From contig JAIOZI010000004.1 in NCBI GenBank assembly GCA_021740785.1, forward strand, positions 1 through 64,000: a stretch of 64,000 nucleotides of DNA. Reading direction: 5' to 3'. How positions within the stretch are numbered: the stretch's first letter is position 1; each line of letters begins with the position of its first letter. Source of the DNA: Melioribacteraceae bacterium (GTDB lineage Bacteria; Bacteroidota; Ignavibacteria; Ignavibacteriales; Melioribacteraceae). Positions 33,149-43,658 of the stretch are shown one piece after another. The notes beneath the pieces were generated by a model. The model did no database searches. It was given only the letters and a program-made list of their open reading frames with translations, and had not been told where the DNA came from. Position numbers and translations under genes: made by a program.

Positions 33149-35578
33149 ATGAATTCATTTGACAAAAAACAGATTGAAATCTTAACTCCACTATATAAGA
33201 ATAAAGTTGTTTTACATTTTGCTTTTTTTGCTAATACTTTCCCAATTGCCTATCATTATACTCAACTATTGAAAGGGGAAAAAGATACTAAAATCAAGGA
33301 TTATATAAAATTACACGATTGGAATAATTTATTACCTTCTGGAACACCTAAGGGGAAATTTTGGGAAGAAAAATTACAGGCGGCGTTAAATCATACTGAA
33401 GAAAGATGGAAATTTCCCCAAAATATAAATTTATTTTATGCATCTGATATACATTATAAAAATAACTATGCTAACCCTCTTGAAAAAATTCGGCAATATT
33501 TCATAAAAGATTTTAAGGATTTAGAATTTTTAACTGAAGTTCCCTTTACAAAATATGCACCACGTTTTGTTTTTCTTAAAAATAATCTGTTCAATTATAA
33601 AATTGCTGAGCCGAAAAATTGTCAATATGATATTGACACACTAATTTTTAAGCAGTATTCAGTTGTAAAAAATTATTTTACAGAATTAGCCCTTGTATTA
33701 AGAAGAGCCCGCTCTAATGGAATAAAGAACTTTATTGTATATACAGACTTAGTTCATGAAGCTAAAGATATCTTTGCTGGTTATAAACTAACGGACGAAA
33801 ACACTGATTTCTATGACAAAGATGACTTGGGAACGTTAGTCAGCTTTAATCATTTGGATAAAGCTAATACTTTACAAATTTATTATTACGGTGCACCTAC
33901 ATCATTTGATTTATTACAGAAGAAGGACCGTTATATTCCAGTTATTCTTGAAGAAGGAAAACTACATGATGGATTAAGAGCGGTTGCTTGTTTACATTAT
34001 AATTCAACACACAAAAGTAAAATACGTTCAATTGAATCTGCCATTGTTCAGTATCAAAATGGACTGTTTGAAAAAGCAGCTGACTCTGATGCACCAGAAA
34101 AACTTAATAATATTCGTTTAGCATATAATAGATTTGCTTCACTGATAAGGCATGATACCCGGTTTGATACACCGGAATCATTTTCTAATTGTATTACACT
34201 TTTCAATAAATCTTATTCTGAGAAGGAAGAGGAAATTAAAGATAAATCAAAAATGATAACAATTAAACCTTCCAAGGATATTTATCATTTCCATTTTGGA
34301 GCAGGCAGACTATCGATTGGTTTAGTACTTCCTTCATTTAAAGCATCAGATAAAGAAGAAAAGAAATATATCTATGTTTTTCAAAAAAGAAGAGAAGAGT
34401 GGCGAAAGAGAATTCGAATAGATAATAAGAAAATAAAACTTATCAATAACATTGATTACAATCTAGAATTCAAACTATTTGGTAAATGTCCACGGCTAAC
34501 GAAAAACAATACATTTGTATTATATAATAATCTTCAAGAACTCAAAGAAATAATTACACGAGCCTCATCTATTTCATATTCTCTTGATAATAAAAATATG
34601 GAAAAAGAGTTGGTTAATTTTCTTTTAAGTAACGAGTATATAAGCAAAAAAGTATATTTATTCCCGTTTGAAAATAATCCAATAAATCACAATGAAGAGC
34701 CCGAACTTATGAACCATTTGAATAATCATGATCAATTGATATTTACAAGGGTGAAAGCAGACCGGATTTGTATACAAAGAAATTTTGAATCAAATAATAC
34801 AATAAATGTTGAATGTGAAGAACATGCAGAAATTATAATTGACAATTCTGATGACTATGTCAAATCACTATTTTCTTCTCTTTATAGATTATCTAATAAT
34901 ATTATTTTTACTTCCTCAAAAGAACAATTTCAATTTTTGGCCAATCGAAAAAAATTATTATTGAATGAGCTTCATTTCATTTTAGCTATTTATGGGTATG
35001 CTTTTTTAGTATCAAAAGAAATCATTCATTGGGAGCATCAATATGTAACAATATTGCAAGCAGCTTTGGAAAATGATCCAAACTATAGTATACCAATCAA
35101 CACATTTATAAAATTACAAATAATTCGTTTGTTTTTATCAGACAAATATACTATTGATACTATGAACGATATATATGGGGTTAGTGGAAATGATTATGAG
35201 ATGCTTTATGAAAATCTTTTAAAATATGCTGAAAAAGTAAAAGCCCGTTTTAATAATTCAAAAGAAGATTCGATTTCAAGAGTATTCAACACACTTGATG
35301 TACCCACTATAAAAAGGAAATATAATTCTATTATAAAAGAAATAGAGCTATTCTTATTCAATAAACAGATACAAATAGAAAAATTCCCTCTTGTTAGCGG
35401 AAGTACTTACGGCGAATTTAGATATTTTCTAGAAGATGTTAAAAGCAGAGTATCTGAGATATTTAAGATGAGAGTTAAAATTCAGGATATGCAAATCAAA
35501 GAGATTGCAAAAGAACATCTAGCAAGGAAGCAAGATCTTAAATTCTACTCGAAAGAAATAAGACAAATACTTACATAG
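33149..35578 (+). CDS. Unknown N-terminal domain fused to a mannitol-dehydrogenase-type domain
   Basis: An 809-residue cytosolic protein. Residues 1-370 match nothing I know. Residues about 377-800 look like a polyol-specific long-chain dehydrogenase (MtlD/mannitol 2-dehydrogenase type). The NAD-binding loop is HFGAGRLSIG (GAGRLSIG at 384-391), VDRI-like KADRICIQR lies near 537-544, and the catalytic K-x4-N-x2-H is kept as K601, N606, H609 in NRKKLLLNELH, followed by the usual AIYGYAFLV. The gene starts eight bases after the lipoprotein gene, so it is the last gene of the cassette. Dehydrogenation of an imported polyol-like compound is a reasonable inference. The N-terminal domain function is unknown. 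Confidence 0.72.
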   Translation: MNSFDKKQIEILTPLYKNKVVLHFAFFANTFPIAYHYTQLLKGEKDTKIKDYIKLHDWNNLLPSGTPKGKFWEEKLQAALNHTEERWKFPQNINLFYASDIHYKNNYANPLEKIRQYFIKDFKDLEFLTEVPFTKYAPRFVFLKNNLFNYKIAEPKNCQYDIDTLIFKQYSVVKNYFTELALVLRRARSNGIKNFIVYTDLVHEAKDIFAGYKLTDENTDFYDKDDLGTLVSFNHLDKANTLQIYYYGAPTSFDLLQKKDRYIPVILEEGKLHDGLRAVACLHYNSTHKSKIRSIESAIVQYQNGLFEKAADSDAPEKLNNIRLAYNRFASLIRHDTRFDTPESFSNCITLFNKSYSEKEEEIKDKSKMITIKPSKDIYHFHFGAGRLSIGLVLPSFKASDKEEKKYIYVFQKRREEWRKRIRIDNKKIKLINNIDYNLEFKLFGKCPRLTKNNTFVLYNNLQELKEIITRASSISYSLDNKNMEKELVNFLLSNEYISKKVYLFPFENNPINHNEEPELMNHLNNHDQLIFTRVKADRICIQRNFESNNTINVECEEHAEIIIDNSDDYVKSLFSSLYRLSNNIIFTSSKEQFQFLANRKKLLLNELHFILAIYGYAFLVSKEIIHWEHQYVTILQAALENDPNYSIPINTFIKLQIIRLFLSDKYTIDTMNDIYGVSGNDYEMLYENLLKYAEKVKARFNNSKEDSISRVFNTLDVPTIKRKYNSIIKEIELFLFNKQIQIEKFPLVSGSTYGEFRYFLEDVKSRVSEIFKMRVKIQDMQIKEIAKEHLARKQDLKFYSKEIRQILT

Positions 35579-35613
35579 TTTATCAGTACGATATATTCGT
35601 AGATAATAGTTTG

Positions 35614-36651
35614 TTACAGTAAGTAAATTGCGTTTTTTAAATTCTGCCGCTGCAAATGAGAATAAATCTGAGTGGTTGACAAGTCCTCATGCCCCAACAA
35701 CTCTTTAACAACATAAAGAGAAACTCCCTTTTGCACCAAATTAGAAGCGAATGAATGCCGCAAAGTATGGAAATGAATTTCATCATTTAATTTTGCTGCT
35801 CTAACGGATTTCTTGAATTTCTTGCTTACAAAATCTTCATTTAGCTTCTCCCCTTTTTCGTTGGTAAAGACATAATCATTCTTTTCACTGGAACCGAGAA
35901 GCGCTTTAATTATTTCACTAACTTTTTTATTCATTGGAATGATTCTTTCTTTTTTGCTCTTGGTCTGGAAGCTACCGGCAATTTTTGTTGTGATAGTCGA
36001 ATTATTAAAATCAATCCAATCCCATTTCATATTTACTAATTCACCTTGACGCATACCGGTATAAAACGTAATTGTAAATAGATCAGCAAGAATCGGTTCT
36101 TTTGTTTTCGATAAGATGAGTTCAAATTCTGATGTTGATATAAAAACCGGATGACTCTTTGCTATTCTTGGGAATTTAATTTTCTTAAATGGATTTTCTG
36201 CTAGGTATCCCCAAGCCACAGCTTTTGTGAAGGCTGCCTTTAATGTTCTGTAGTAGAGATGCGCCCCTTTCTGAGCTCTTGTAAAAGTGATGGTAATAAA
36301 TTTGTCTATTGTTTTTACATCAATTGCCGATAAAGGTAGGTTGCCAATAGTATTTTCAAACTGGCGGAACGATAGCTTGATTGACTTAATATATTTGGCT
36401 GATTTAATGGGTTGTATATATGCGAGGTATTCTTTTTTGAATTCGTTTAGGTAGACTAATTCAATTAATTGCGGTTCCGGTGATTTGATTTTTACCGGTG
36501 GCTGTGGATGATTCAAAGAATTTTTGAATTCTTCTAAAAATTCATTTGCTTTCTTTTCATCTTTAGTTTTGGTTGAAATGGTTGTTCTTTTACCATTAAC
36601 AAAATATACAACTTGATAATTAGGTGACTTTGAGTTTTTGACCAGGAACAT
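35614..36651 (-). CDS. Tyrosine recombinase / integrase (second copy)
   Basis: A 345-residue recombinase related to the one at 26.1 kb. The catalytic residues are R201 (TGMRQGEL), K231, H295-xx-R298 (HTLRHSF), H321 (LLGH) and Y330 (IYSH). I chose the ATG at 36651, preceded by GGGAGG at six bases, over a TTG 15 codons upstream. The segment LYYRTLKAAFTKAV is shared almost exactly with the first copy. The gene points away from the tRNA-Thr fragment about 80 bases upstream, the normal layout for an island integrase beside its attachment site. Confidence 0.92.
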   Translation of the reverse strand: MFLVKNSKSPNYQVVYFVNGKRTTISTKTKDEKKANEFLEEFKNSLNHPQPPVKIKSPEPQLIELVYLNEFKKEYLAYIQPIKSAKYIKSIKLSFRQFENTIGNLPLSAIDVKTIDKFITITFTRAQKGAHLYYRTLKAAFTKAVAWGYLAENPFKKIKFPRIAKSHPVFISTSEFELILSKTKEPILADLFTITFYTGMRQGELVNMKWDWIDFNNSTITTKIAGSFQTKSKKERIIPMNKKVSEIIKALLGSSEKNDYVFTNEKGEKLNEDFVSKKFKKSVRAAKLNDEIHFHTLRHSFASNLVQKGVSLYVVKELLGHEDLSTTQIYSHLQRQNLKNAIYLL

Positions 36652-36733
36652 GTTTTTCCTCCCGGTCTTGTATGGACTTTTGTATGGAGTGCCCAAAATC
36701 CTTCAAAAACAGCGTATAAACAACGAATCCCGA

Positions 36734-36778
36734 TGATTTGTAATCAGCCGGTCGGCGGTTCAAGTCCGTCCGCCAGCT
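36734..36778 (+). other. 3' fragment of tRNA-Thr(TGT): probable attachment site
   Basis: The stretch contains the 3' half of a threonine tRNA: the anticodon arm TGATTTGTAATCA (36734-36746), a T-arm GGCGGTTCAAGTCCGTC, then the acceptor 3' strand CGCCAGC (36771-36777) and discriminator T. No D-arm or 5' acceptor strand (GCTGGCG) precedes it, so it is not a complete gene. Duplicated 3' tRNA ends are the usual footprint of tyrosine-recombinase islands. A terminator follows at 36803-36835. Confidence 0.8.
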
Positions 36779-36802
36779 CACATTATGACCAAAAACAAAG
36801 AA

Positions 36803-36835
36803 AACCGCCTCTCAATTTGGCGGTTGTTCTTTTTT
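36803..36835 (+). terminator. Rho-independent terminator after the tRNA fragment
   Basis: Stem AACCGCC (36803-36809) and GGCGGTT (36819-36825) followed by GTTCTTTTTT. It is probably the original terminator of the tRNA-Thr gene before the island inserted. The remaining bases up to 37009 hold no gene that I can see. Confidence 0.85.
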
Positions 36836-37009
36836 AAACCCACTTATTCAATCTAATTAATCTGCCCTTTCAAATAATAGATGTTTCTGGCTATTTGTAG
36901 AAAATATTACATATAAAATTTTATTTCGAAAATAACAGATTCTAATATCGCACTGAGCGCCTGGGAAAATCAAACGATCGGTTAAAATATCAGAACAACA
37001 TTCTCAAAT

Positions 37010-37984
37010 TTACCATCCGAGGTATTCATTCTTTAAAAGATAATTTTGCACATAATCTTTTACACCATCTTCAATCGAAGTGATTTCATTATTGTATCCG
37101 GCATTTCTAAGTTTATCCAATTCGGCTTCGGTGAAGTACTGATATTTTGGTTTTAGGTAACCGGGCATTTCGATGTATTCAATGTTTACCGGTTTATCAA
37201 CAGCTTTGAAAAGAGCCGTTACCAAATCATTCCATGTTCTGGCGCTTCCCGTTCCGATATTATAAATACCATTCTTTTCCCGGTTCTCGTAAAAGTATAG
37301 TGTCATGTCAACGGCATCTTTAACATAGATAAAATCACGCATCTGCTCGCCGTCTCCGTATTTATCATTATAGGATTTGAATAATTTTACCTTTCCTTCA
37401 TTCATTACCTGTTCAAATGCTTTATGCACTACGCTTCGCATATCAGCTTTGTGATATTCATTCGGACCGTACACATTGAAGTATTTTAATCCAACAACTT
37501 GATCAACCAGACTGTTATTAATCACCCACATATCAAACATTTGCTTTGAATATCCGTACATGTTTAGAGGACGCAGTTTCCCGGAATTTAATTCATCATC
37601 CCTATACCCGTTTTCACCTGCGCCGTAGGTTGCCGCCGATGAAGCATATATAAAACGTATGTGATTCTCAATCGAATACTCGGCAAGCGCTTGAGAATAC
37701 TTAAAATTATTGTACAAAAGATAATCGGCATCTCTTTCGGTAGTTGAAGAACATGCACCAAGATGAATTATCGAATCGATGTAAAAATCAATATCATCAT
37801 CTAAAATCATATCAATGAAATCATCCTTATGGATAATGTCGGAATAATGAAGCCCGTTAAGATTTTTCCACTTCTCTCCTTCTCCCAATCTATCCACGAT
37901 TATTATTTCATCAATTCCCATTTGGTTTAGTCTCCAAACAACTGCGCTGCCTATAAATCCGGCACCTCCGGTTACAACTATCAT
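37010..37984 (-). CDS. hldD: ADP-L-glycero-D-manno-heptose 6-epimerase
   Basis: A 324-residue extended short-chain dehydrogenase that converts ADP-D-glycero-D-manno-heptose to the L-glycero form for lipopolysaccharide inner core. The NAD-binding motif GGAGFIG (6-12) is at the N-terminus, the YxxxK pair lies in MYGYSKQ near 140, and the HldD-specific stretches IHLGACSSTTERDADYL and KYFNVYGPNEYHKADMRS are present. Full length. It is the first housekeeping gene beyond the island boundary and is divergent from metH. Confidence 0.93.
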   Translation of the reverse strand: MIVVTGGAGFIGSAVVWRLNQMGIDEIIIVDRLGEGEKWKNLNGLHYSDIIHKDDFIDMILDDDIDFYIDSIIHLGACSSTTERDADYLLYNNFKYSQALAEYSIENHIRFIYASSAATYGAGENGYRDDELNSGKLRPLNMYGYSKQMFDMWVINNSLVDQVVGLKYFNVYGPNEYHKADMRSVVHKAFEQVMNEGKVKLFKSYNDKYGDGEQMRDFIYVKDAVDMTLYFYENREKNGIYNIGTGSARTWNDLVTALFKAVDKPVNIEYIEMPGYLKPKYQYFTEAELDKLRNAGYNNEITSIEDGVKDYVQNYLLKNEYLGW

Positions 37985-38100
37985 TATTTACTCCTATCGG
38001 TTTCCATTCAATTTTTATTGAAAGGCAATTTAATTATATTGTGGCTTATCTTCAAAATAATCAATGCTCATTGAATAAATATAATTAGAAAGTACGAATA

Positions 38101-41100
38101 ATGTTACTAAATGAATTAAGAAAAATTTTAGACGAACGAATACTTGTTCTCGACGGCGCAATGGGAACTATGATTCAGCAATACAAACTTTCGGAAGAAG
38201 ATTTCAGAGGCGAAAGATTTAAAGATCACCCGAAAGACCTGAAAGGTAATAATGATCTGCTGTCTCTAACCCAGCCCGAAATAATTAAAGAAATTCATAA
38301 AAAATATTTGGAAGCCGGAAGTGATATCGTTGAGACCAATACTTTCAACGGGACTTCAATCTCACAATCCGATTACGGAATGCAGCACCTCGCATACGAA
38401 ATTAATAAAGCCTCGGCTCAAATTGCGAAAGAAGCCGTCGAAGAGTTTACAAAAATGAATCCCGCCAAACCCCGCTTTGTTGCCGGTGCGCTGGGACCAA
38501 CAAACCGTACCGCTTCACTCTCGCCCGATGTTAATGATCCCGGTTACCGTGCAGCTACGTTTGATGACTTTTACACGGCATACAAGGAGCAGGCAAAAGG
38601 ATTGATTGACGGCGGCGCAGATATTCTACTAATCGAAACGATCTTTGATACTCTTAACGCTAAAGCCGCAATTAAAGCATGTCATGATCTAATGGATGAA
38701 ACCGGGACCGAATTCCCAATTATGCTCAGCGGAACAATCGTTGATCAATCGGGACGAACATTGTCAGGCCAAACAACCGAAGCGTTTTGGATTTCAATCG
38801 CACATACGAGAAATCTTCTGAGTGTCGGATTGAATTGTTCGCTCGGACCCAAACAGATGCGCCCTTTCATCGAAGAGCTTTCATCAATTACAAACTGTTA
38901 CGTGAGCCTCTATCCAAACGCAGGACTGCCGAATGAATTCGGGGAGTATGATGAATCACCCGGAGCAATGGCAAATGTTTTAGACGATTTCGCCGGAAGC
39001 GGATTTTACAATATCGTCGGCGGATGCTGCGGCACAACTCCCGATCATATTAAAGCGTTTACCGAAATGGCGGCTAAACACAAACCCAGAAAATTAAATG
39101 AAGTAAAGCCGTACTTAAGATTAAGCGGATTGGAACCGCTGGTCGTGCGTCCCGATTCGAACTTCATAAATGTTGGTGAAAGAACCAACGTAACGGGAAG
39201 TAAAAAGTTTTCACGGTTAATTAAATCCGAGAATTATGAAGAAGCTTTGAGCGTTGCACGAGATCAAGTTGACGGCGGCGCGCAGGTAATTGATATCAAC
39301 ATGGATGAAGCCATGATCGATTCGGAAAAGACCATGGTGAAATTTCTGAATCTATTAGCTGCCGAACCCGATATCGCTAAACTGCCTATTATGCTTGATT
39401 CATCAAAGTGGAGCGTAATTGAAGCCGGGTTGAAATGCCTTCAGGGAAAAGGAATTGTAAACTCGATAAGTATGAAGGAAGGCGAAGCGCAGTTTATTGA
39501 ACATGCAAAAAAAATCCTGAACTACGGCGCCGCTGCAATTGTAATGGCGTTTGATGAAGACGGGCAGGCTGACACTTACGAACGTAAAATAAAAATTTGT
39601 GAAAGAGCTTATAAAATTCTTACGGAGCAAGTCGGATTTGCACCACAGGATATCATATTCGATCCCAATATCTTCGCCATTGCAACCGGCATCGAAGAGC
39701 ATAACAATTATGCCGTAAATTATATTGAAGCGGCTCGATGGATAAAACAAAACCTTCCTATGGCAAAGATTTCGGGCGGAGTCAGCAACGTTTCATTTTC
39801 ATTCCGCGGGAACAACACAGTCCGCGAAGCAATTCATTCAGCATTCCTCTATCATGCGATTGAAGCCGGGATGGATATGGGAATTGTAAATGCCGGACAA
39901 TTAGCCGTCTATGAAGACATCGATAAAGAATTGCTTGAACTTGTTGAAGATGTAATTCTTAATAGAAGAAATGATGCAACGGAAAGATTAATTGAATTTG
40001 CGGAAAGCATTGTTAAATCCGGCGAGAAAGTCGCCGCAAAAAAAGAAGAGTGGCGCGAAACAACAGTTGAAGAAAGACTAAAGCATTCATTAATCAAAGG
40101 GATTGTTGATTACATCGAACAGGATGTGGAAGAAGCCCGATTGAAACTCCCCGCTGCTTTGGATGTAATTGAAGGTCCGCTTATGGACGGTATGAATGTT
40201 GTCGGTGATCTTTTCGGATCTGGTAAAATGTTTCTTCCCCAGGTAGTAAAAAGCGCCCGTGTAATGAAAAAGGCAGTCGCATATTTGATTCCGTATATCG
40301 AAGAGGAGAAAAAACAGAGCGGATCAATTGAAGCTAAGGGTAAAATTTTGATGGCAACTGTTAAAGGTGATGTTCACGATATCGGGAAGAACATTGTAGG
40401 AGTTGTACTCGGCTGCAATAATTATGATGTAATAGATTTGGGCGTGATGGTTCCCGCCGATAAAATTCTTTCTACCGCAATTGAAGAGAAGGTTGATATC
40501 ATCGGGTTAAGCGGATTGATAACACCATCCCTCGACGAAATGGTGCACGTTGCAAAAGAAATGGAGCGGACGGGATTCAAACTTCCCCTGCTGATCGGAG
40601 GAGCAACAACTTCAAGAATTCATACGGCTGTAAAGATTGCTCCGAGTTATCACGGTGCAGTAATTCACGTGCTGGATGCATCTAAAAGTGTGTCCGTCGT
40701 TTCGGAATTGCTTAACAAAAATAATCGTGAAGGTTATGCAAATAAAATCCGCGATGAATATATCCAGCTGCATAAAAAGCATTCGGAACGGCAGTCGGCA
40801 AAAAATTATTTATCGATAGAAGAAGCGCGTAAGAACAAACCACAAATTGATTGGAAGAACTATGCCCCTGCCGAACCCAAGAAGACAGGTATCACTGTAA
40901 TAAAAGATTATCCCATTGATGAAATAAGAAAATTTATCGATTGGACCCCTTTCTTCATTACATGGGAATTGAAAGGAAAGTATCCCGATATATTTGAAAA
41001 CAAAAATTACGGAACCGAAGCAAAGAAACTTTTTAACGATGCAAATAAACTGATTGATAAAATTATTGAAGAGAAATGGCTTACCGCCAACGGTGTATTC

Positions 41101-41790
41101 GGATTATTCCAGGCAAACTCTGTCGGTGATGATATCGAAGTTTATTGTGACGAATCATGCGAAGGATTGAAAGGAGTTTTCCACACTTTGCGTCAGCAGA
41201 TAAAAAAAGCAAAAGACGTTCCCAACATTGCGCTTTCGGATTTTATTCTTCCCAAAGATCAGAATAGGAAAGATTATATCGGAGCTTTTGCAGTAACTGC
41301 CGGTTTAGGTATTGAAGCTCATTTGGAAAGATTCGAAAAGGAGAATGATGATTATAATTCAATATTGCTGAAAGCCGCTGCAGACCGCCTCGCAGAAGCT
41401 TTCACCGAACTTCTGCATCAGAAAGTTAGAAAGGAATACTGGGGATACGCACCGGATGAAAACCTTTCGAACGAAGATTTGATTAAAGAAAATTATGAAG
41501 GAATAAGACCGGCGCCCGGTTATCCCGCTCAGCCTGATCACACGGAAAAAATCACATTATTCAAAATGCTTAACGCGGAAAACGAAACCGGTATTTCACT
41601 TACGGAAAATCTTGCGATGTATCCCGCCGCTTCTGTCTGCGGTTTATATATTGCACATCCCGGGGCAAAGTATTTTAATGTAGGTAAAATAAATAAGGAT
41701 CAAGTTGAAGATTATCATGTAAGAAAAGGTATGAGCTTAACCGAAATAGAAAAATGGTTATCACCAATTTTAAATTATGATATTGATTAA
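38101..41790 (+). CDS. metH: Cobalamin-dependent methionine synthase
   Basis: A 1229-residue complete MetH that methylates homocysteine from methyl-tetrahydrofolate. Domains in order: homocysteine/zinc domain (1-325, zinc ligands C246, C309, C310 in LNCSLG and GGCCGTT), pterin-binding domain (about 350-640, [11 protein letters not shown]), cobalamin cap and B12 domain (about 650-890, DVHDIG with axial H759), and the SAM-dependent activation domain (about 900-1229, [12 protein letters not shown]). I see no cobalamin or SAM riboswitch in the 116 bases upstream. A CocE-type hydrolase gene follows after 14 bases. Confidence 0.96.
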   Translation: MLLNELRKILDERILVLDGAMGTMIQQYKLSEEDFRGERFKDHPKDLKGNNDLLSLTQPEIIKEIHKKYLEAGSDIVETNTFNGTSISQSDYGMQHLAYEINKASAQIAKEAVEEFTKMNPAKPRFVAGALGPTNRTASLSPDVNDPGYRAATFDDFYTAYKEQAKGLIDGGADILLIETIFDTLNAKAAIKACHDLMDETGTEFPIMLSGTIVDQSGRTLSGQTTEAFWISIAHTRNLLSVGLNCSLGPKQMRPFIEELSSITNCYVSLYPNAGLPNEFGEYDESPGAMANVLDDFAGSGFYNIVGGCCGTTPDHIKAFTEMAAKHKPRKLNEVKPYLRLSGLEPLVVRPDSNFINVGERTNVTGSKKFSRLIKSENYEEALSVARDQVDGGAQVIDINMDEAMIDSEKTMVKFLNLLAAEPDIAKLPIMLDSSKWSVIEAGLKCLQGKGIVNSISMKEGEAQFIEHAKKILNYGAAAIVMAFDEDGQADTYERKIKICERAYKILTEQVGFAPQDIIFDPNIFAIATGIEEHNNYAVNYIEAARWIKQNLPMAKISGGVSNVSFSFRGNNTVREAIHSAFLYHAIEAGMDMGIVNAGQLAVYEDIDKELLELVEDVILNRRNDATERLIEFAESIVKSGEKVAAKKEEWRETTVEERLKHSLIKGIVDYIEQDVEEARLKLPAALDVIEGPLMDGMNVVGDLFGSGKMFLPQVVKSARVMKKAVAYLIPYIEEEKKQSGSIEAKGKILMATVKGDVHDIGKNIVGVVLGCNNYDVIDLGVMVPADKILSTAIEEKVDIIGLSGLITPSLDEMVHVAKEMERTGFKLPLLIGGATTSRIHTAVKIAPSYHGAVIHVLDASKSVSVVSELLNKNNREGYANKIRDEYIQLHKKHSERQSAKNYLSIEEARKNKPQIDWKNYAPAEPKKTGITVIKDYPIDEIRKFIDWTPFFITWELKGKYPDIFENKNYGTEAKKLFNDANKLIDKIIEEKWLTANGVFGLFQANSVGDDIEVYCDESCEGLKGVFHTLRQQIKKAKDVPNIALSDFILPKDQNRKDYIGAFAVTAGLGIEAHLERFEKENDDYNSILLKAAADRLAEAFTELLHQKVRKEYWGYAPDENLSNEDLIKENYEGIRPAPGYPAQPDHTEKITLFKMLNAENETGISLTENLAMYPAASVCGLYIAHPGAKYFNVGKINKDQVEDYHVRKGMSLTEIEKWLSPILNYDID

Positions 41791-41804
41791 AAGATGAGAC
41801 GGGA

Positions 41805-43658
41805 ATGAAAACAAAAATTATATTTATTTTATTAGTCCTGTTTACGGTAACAGCCGCACAGCAAAAGATTTATATAAAAGAGAATTATTACAAGAAAGAA
41901 TATCGCGTACCGGTTCGGGACGGGATAACATTATTCACATCGGTTTATATACCGAAAGATGATTCTAAAACTTACCCGGTTTTGTTAGTCAGAACGCCCT
42001 ATTCTGTTAGTCCCTACGGTGAAGATACGATGAGAACTTATCTTGCAAACGACAACCTGGTTAAAGAGGGATACATATTCGCCTTCCAGGATGTGCGTGG
42101 GAAATTTATGTCCGAAGGCGAGTTCGTTGATATGCGTCCTTTTAATCCCAACAAGACAGGAAACGAAACCGACGAAGCAAGCGACACATACGATACGATT
42201 GAATGGATGATTAACAACATTCCCAACAATAACGGTAAGGTTGGGATATACGGAATTTCATATCCCGGATTCTATGCGGCTCAGGCGGCAATGAGTAATC
42301 ATCCTGCATTAAAAGCTGTTTCACCTCAAGCGCCGATCAGTGATTGGTTTATCGGTGACGATATGCATCACAACGGGGCTTTCACTCTTCTGCTGAGTTT
42401 TAATTTCTTTAAAGTGTTCGGGCAGCCGCGCGATACGCTTACAACTTCATGGGGAAAATCGCCCGAATATGATTCACCGGATGCATACACATTCTTCTTG
42501 AATATGGGTCCGCTGCAGAATGCAAATAACTATTATCTTAACGATGGAATTCCGTTTTGGAATGAACAGATGCAGCACGGAAGTTATGATGATTTCTGGC
42601 AGTCGCGAAGTACGCTTTTTCATTTCGATGATATTAAAACAAACGTGATGACCGTCGGCGGATGGTTTGACGGTGAGGATCTATTCGGCGCCGTAAACAC
42701 ATACCAGGTAATTGAACAGAAGAATCCCAAAAAGCAGAATACAATTGTGATGGGACCATGGACACACGGCGGATGGGCGCGCAGCGCAGGCACTTCACTA
42801 GGTGAAATGAAGTTTGATTTGGAAACGAGCAAATACTATCAAGATGAAATTGAACTCCCATTTTTCAATTTTTATTTGAAGGGCAAAGGCAGTCTCAAAA
42901 TCCCCGAAGCGCTGATCTTTGAAACCGGCGGTAATAAATGGCATAAGTTTAATCAATGGCCTCCTAAAAACGTCGATAATGTTTCTCTCTACTTTGCTAC
43001 CAATGAAGAATTAAAGTTTGACGAAAAGAACACATCAATGAGTTATGATGAATTTCCCAGCGACCCCGGTAATCCCGTTCCTTATACTGCGGCAATCCGG
43101 GACAGCAGATCATTTTACAATAAGACCTACATGGTTGAGGACCAACGGTTTGCATCTAATAGACCGGATGTTTTGATCTATCAAACCGAACCGCTTGAAG
43201 AAGATTTTACAATTGCCGGACCAATTACTGCCGACCTTTTCGTATCAACTACCGGAACCGATGCAGATTGGGTTGTGAAGGTGATTGATGTGTTTCCTTA
43301 TGATGCGGAGAATCCCGACCCGAATCCAGCCAAGGTTGAGATGGGCGGATACCAGTTGATGGTTCGTTATGAAATATTCCGCGGTAAGTTCCGCAATACT
43401 TATGATAAACCGGAACCGTTCGTGCCGAACCAGGTAACGAATGTGAATTTTATTCTGCCGGATATAATGCACACTTTTAAGAAGGGACATAGAATAATGG
43501 TGCAGGTTCAGAGCAGTATGTTCCCGTTGTTCGATAGGAATCCCCAAACTTTTTGTGATATTTATACGGCGGGAGAGGAAGATTTTCAAAAGGCGACGCA
43601 CCGTGTCTATACATCCTATGATCATCCGTCCCGAATTGTTGTGAAAAAATTCGATTGA
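41805..43658 (+). CDS. Secreted CocE/NonD family hydrolase
   Basis: A 617-residue alpha/beta hydrolase of the X-Pro dipeptidyl-peptidase (S15)/cocaine-esterase group. A signal peptide covers about residues 1-18. The N-terminal RVPVRDGITLFTSVYIP is typical. The triad is S152 (GISYPG), D289 (GGWFDGED) and H321 (GPWTHGGW), followed by a C-terminal jelly-roll domain (about 400-617). It probably acts in the periplasm or outside on peptides or acylated substrates. It starts 14 bases after metH and may be co-transcribed, although no functional link is obvious. Confidence 0.9.
   Translation: MKTKIIFILLVLFTVTAAQQKIYIKENYYKKEYRVPVRDGITLFTSVYIPKDDSKTYPVLLVRTPYSVSPYGEDTMRTYLANDNLVKEGYIFAFQDVRGKFMSEGEFVDMRPFNPNKTGNETDEASDTYDTIEWMINNIPNNNGKVGIYGISYPGFYAAQAAMSNHPALKAVSPQAPISDWFIGDDMHHNGAFTLLLSFNFFKVFGQPRDTLTTSWGKSPEYDSPDAYTFFLNMGPLQNANNYYLNDGIPFWNEQMQHGSYDDFWQSRSTLFHFDDIKTNVMTVGGWFDGEDLFGAVNTYQVIEQKNPKKQNTIVMGPWTHGGWARSAGTSLGEMKFDLETSKYYQDEIELPFFNFYLKGKGSLKIPEALIFETGGNKWHKFNQWPPKNVDNVSLYFATNEELKFDEKNTSMSYDEFPSDPGNPVPYTAAIRDSRSFYNKTYMVEDQRFASNRPDVLIYQTEPLEEDFTIAGPITADLFVSTTGTDADWVVKVIDVFPYDAENPDPNPAKVEMGGYQLMVRYEIFRGKFRNTYDKPEPFVPNQVTNVNFILPDIMHTFKKGHRIMVQVQSSMFPLFDRNPQTFCDIYTAGEEDFQKATHRVYTSYDHPSRIVVKKFD

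Noticed and set aside
36734-36778. Functional tRNA-Thr gene
   Set aside because: The 5' acceptor strand and D-arm are absent from the preceding sequence, so only a 3' fragment is present.
37985-38100. Cobalamin or SAM riboswitch upstream of metH
   Set aside because: The 116-base spacer is too short for a cobalamin riboswitch plus divergent promoters and I see no B12-box-like or SAM-aptamer core.
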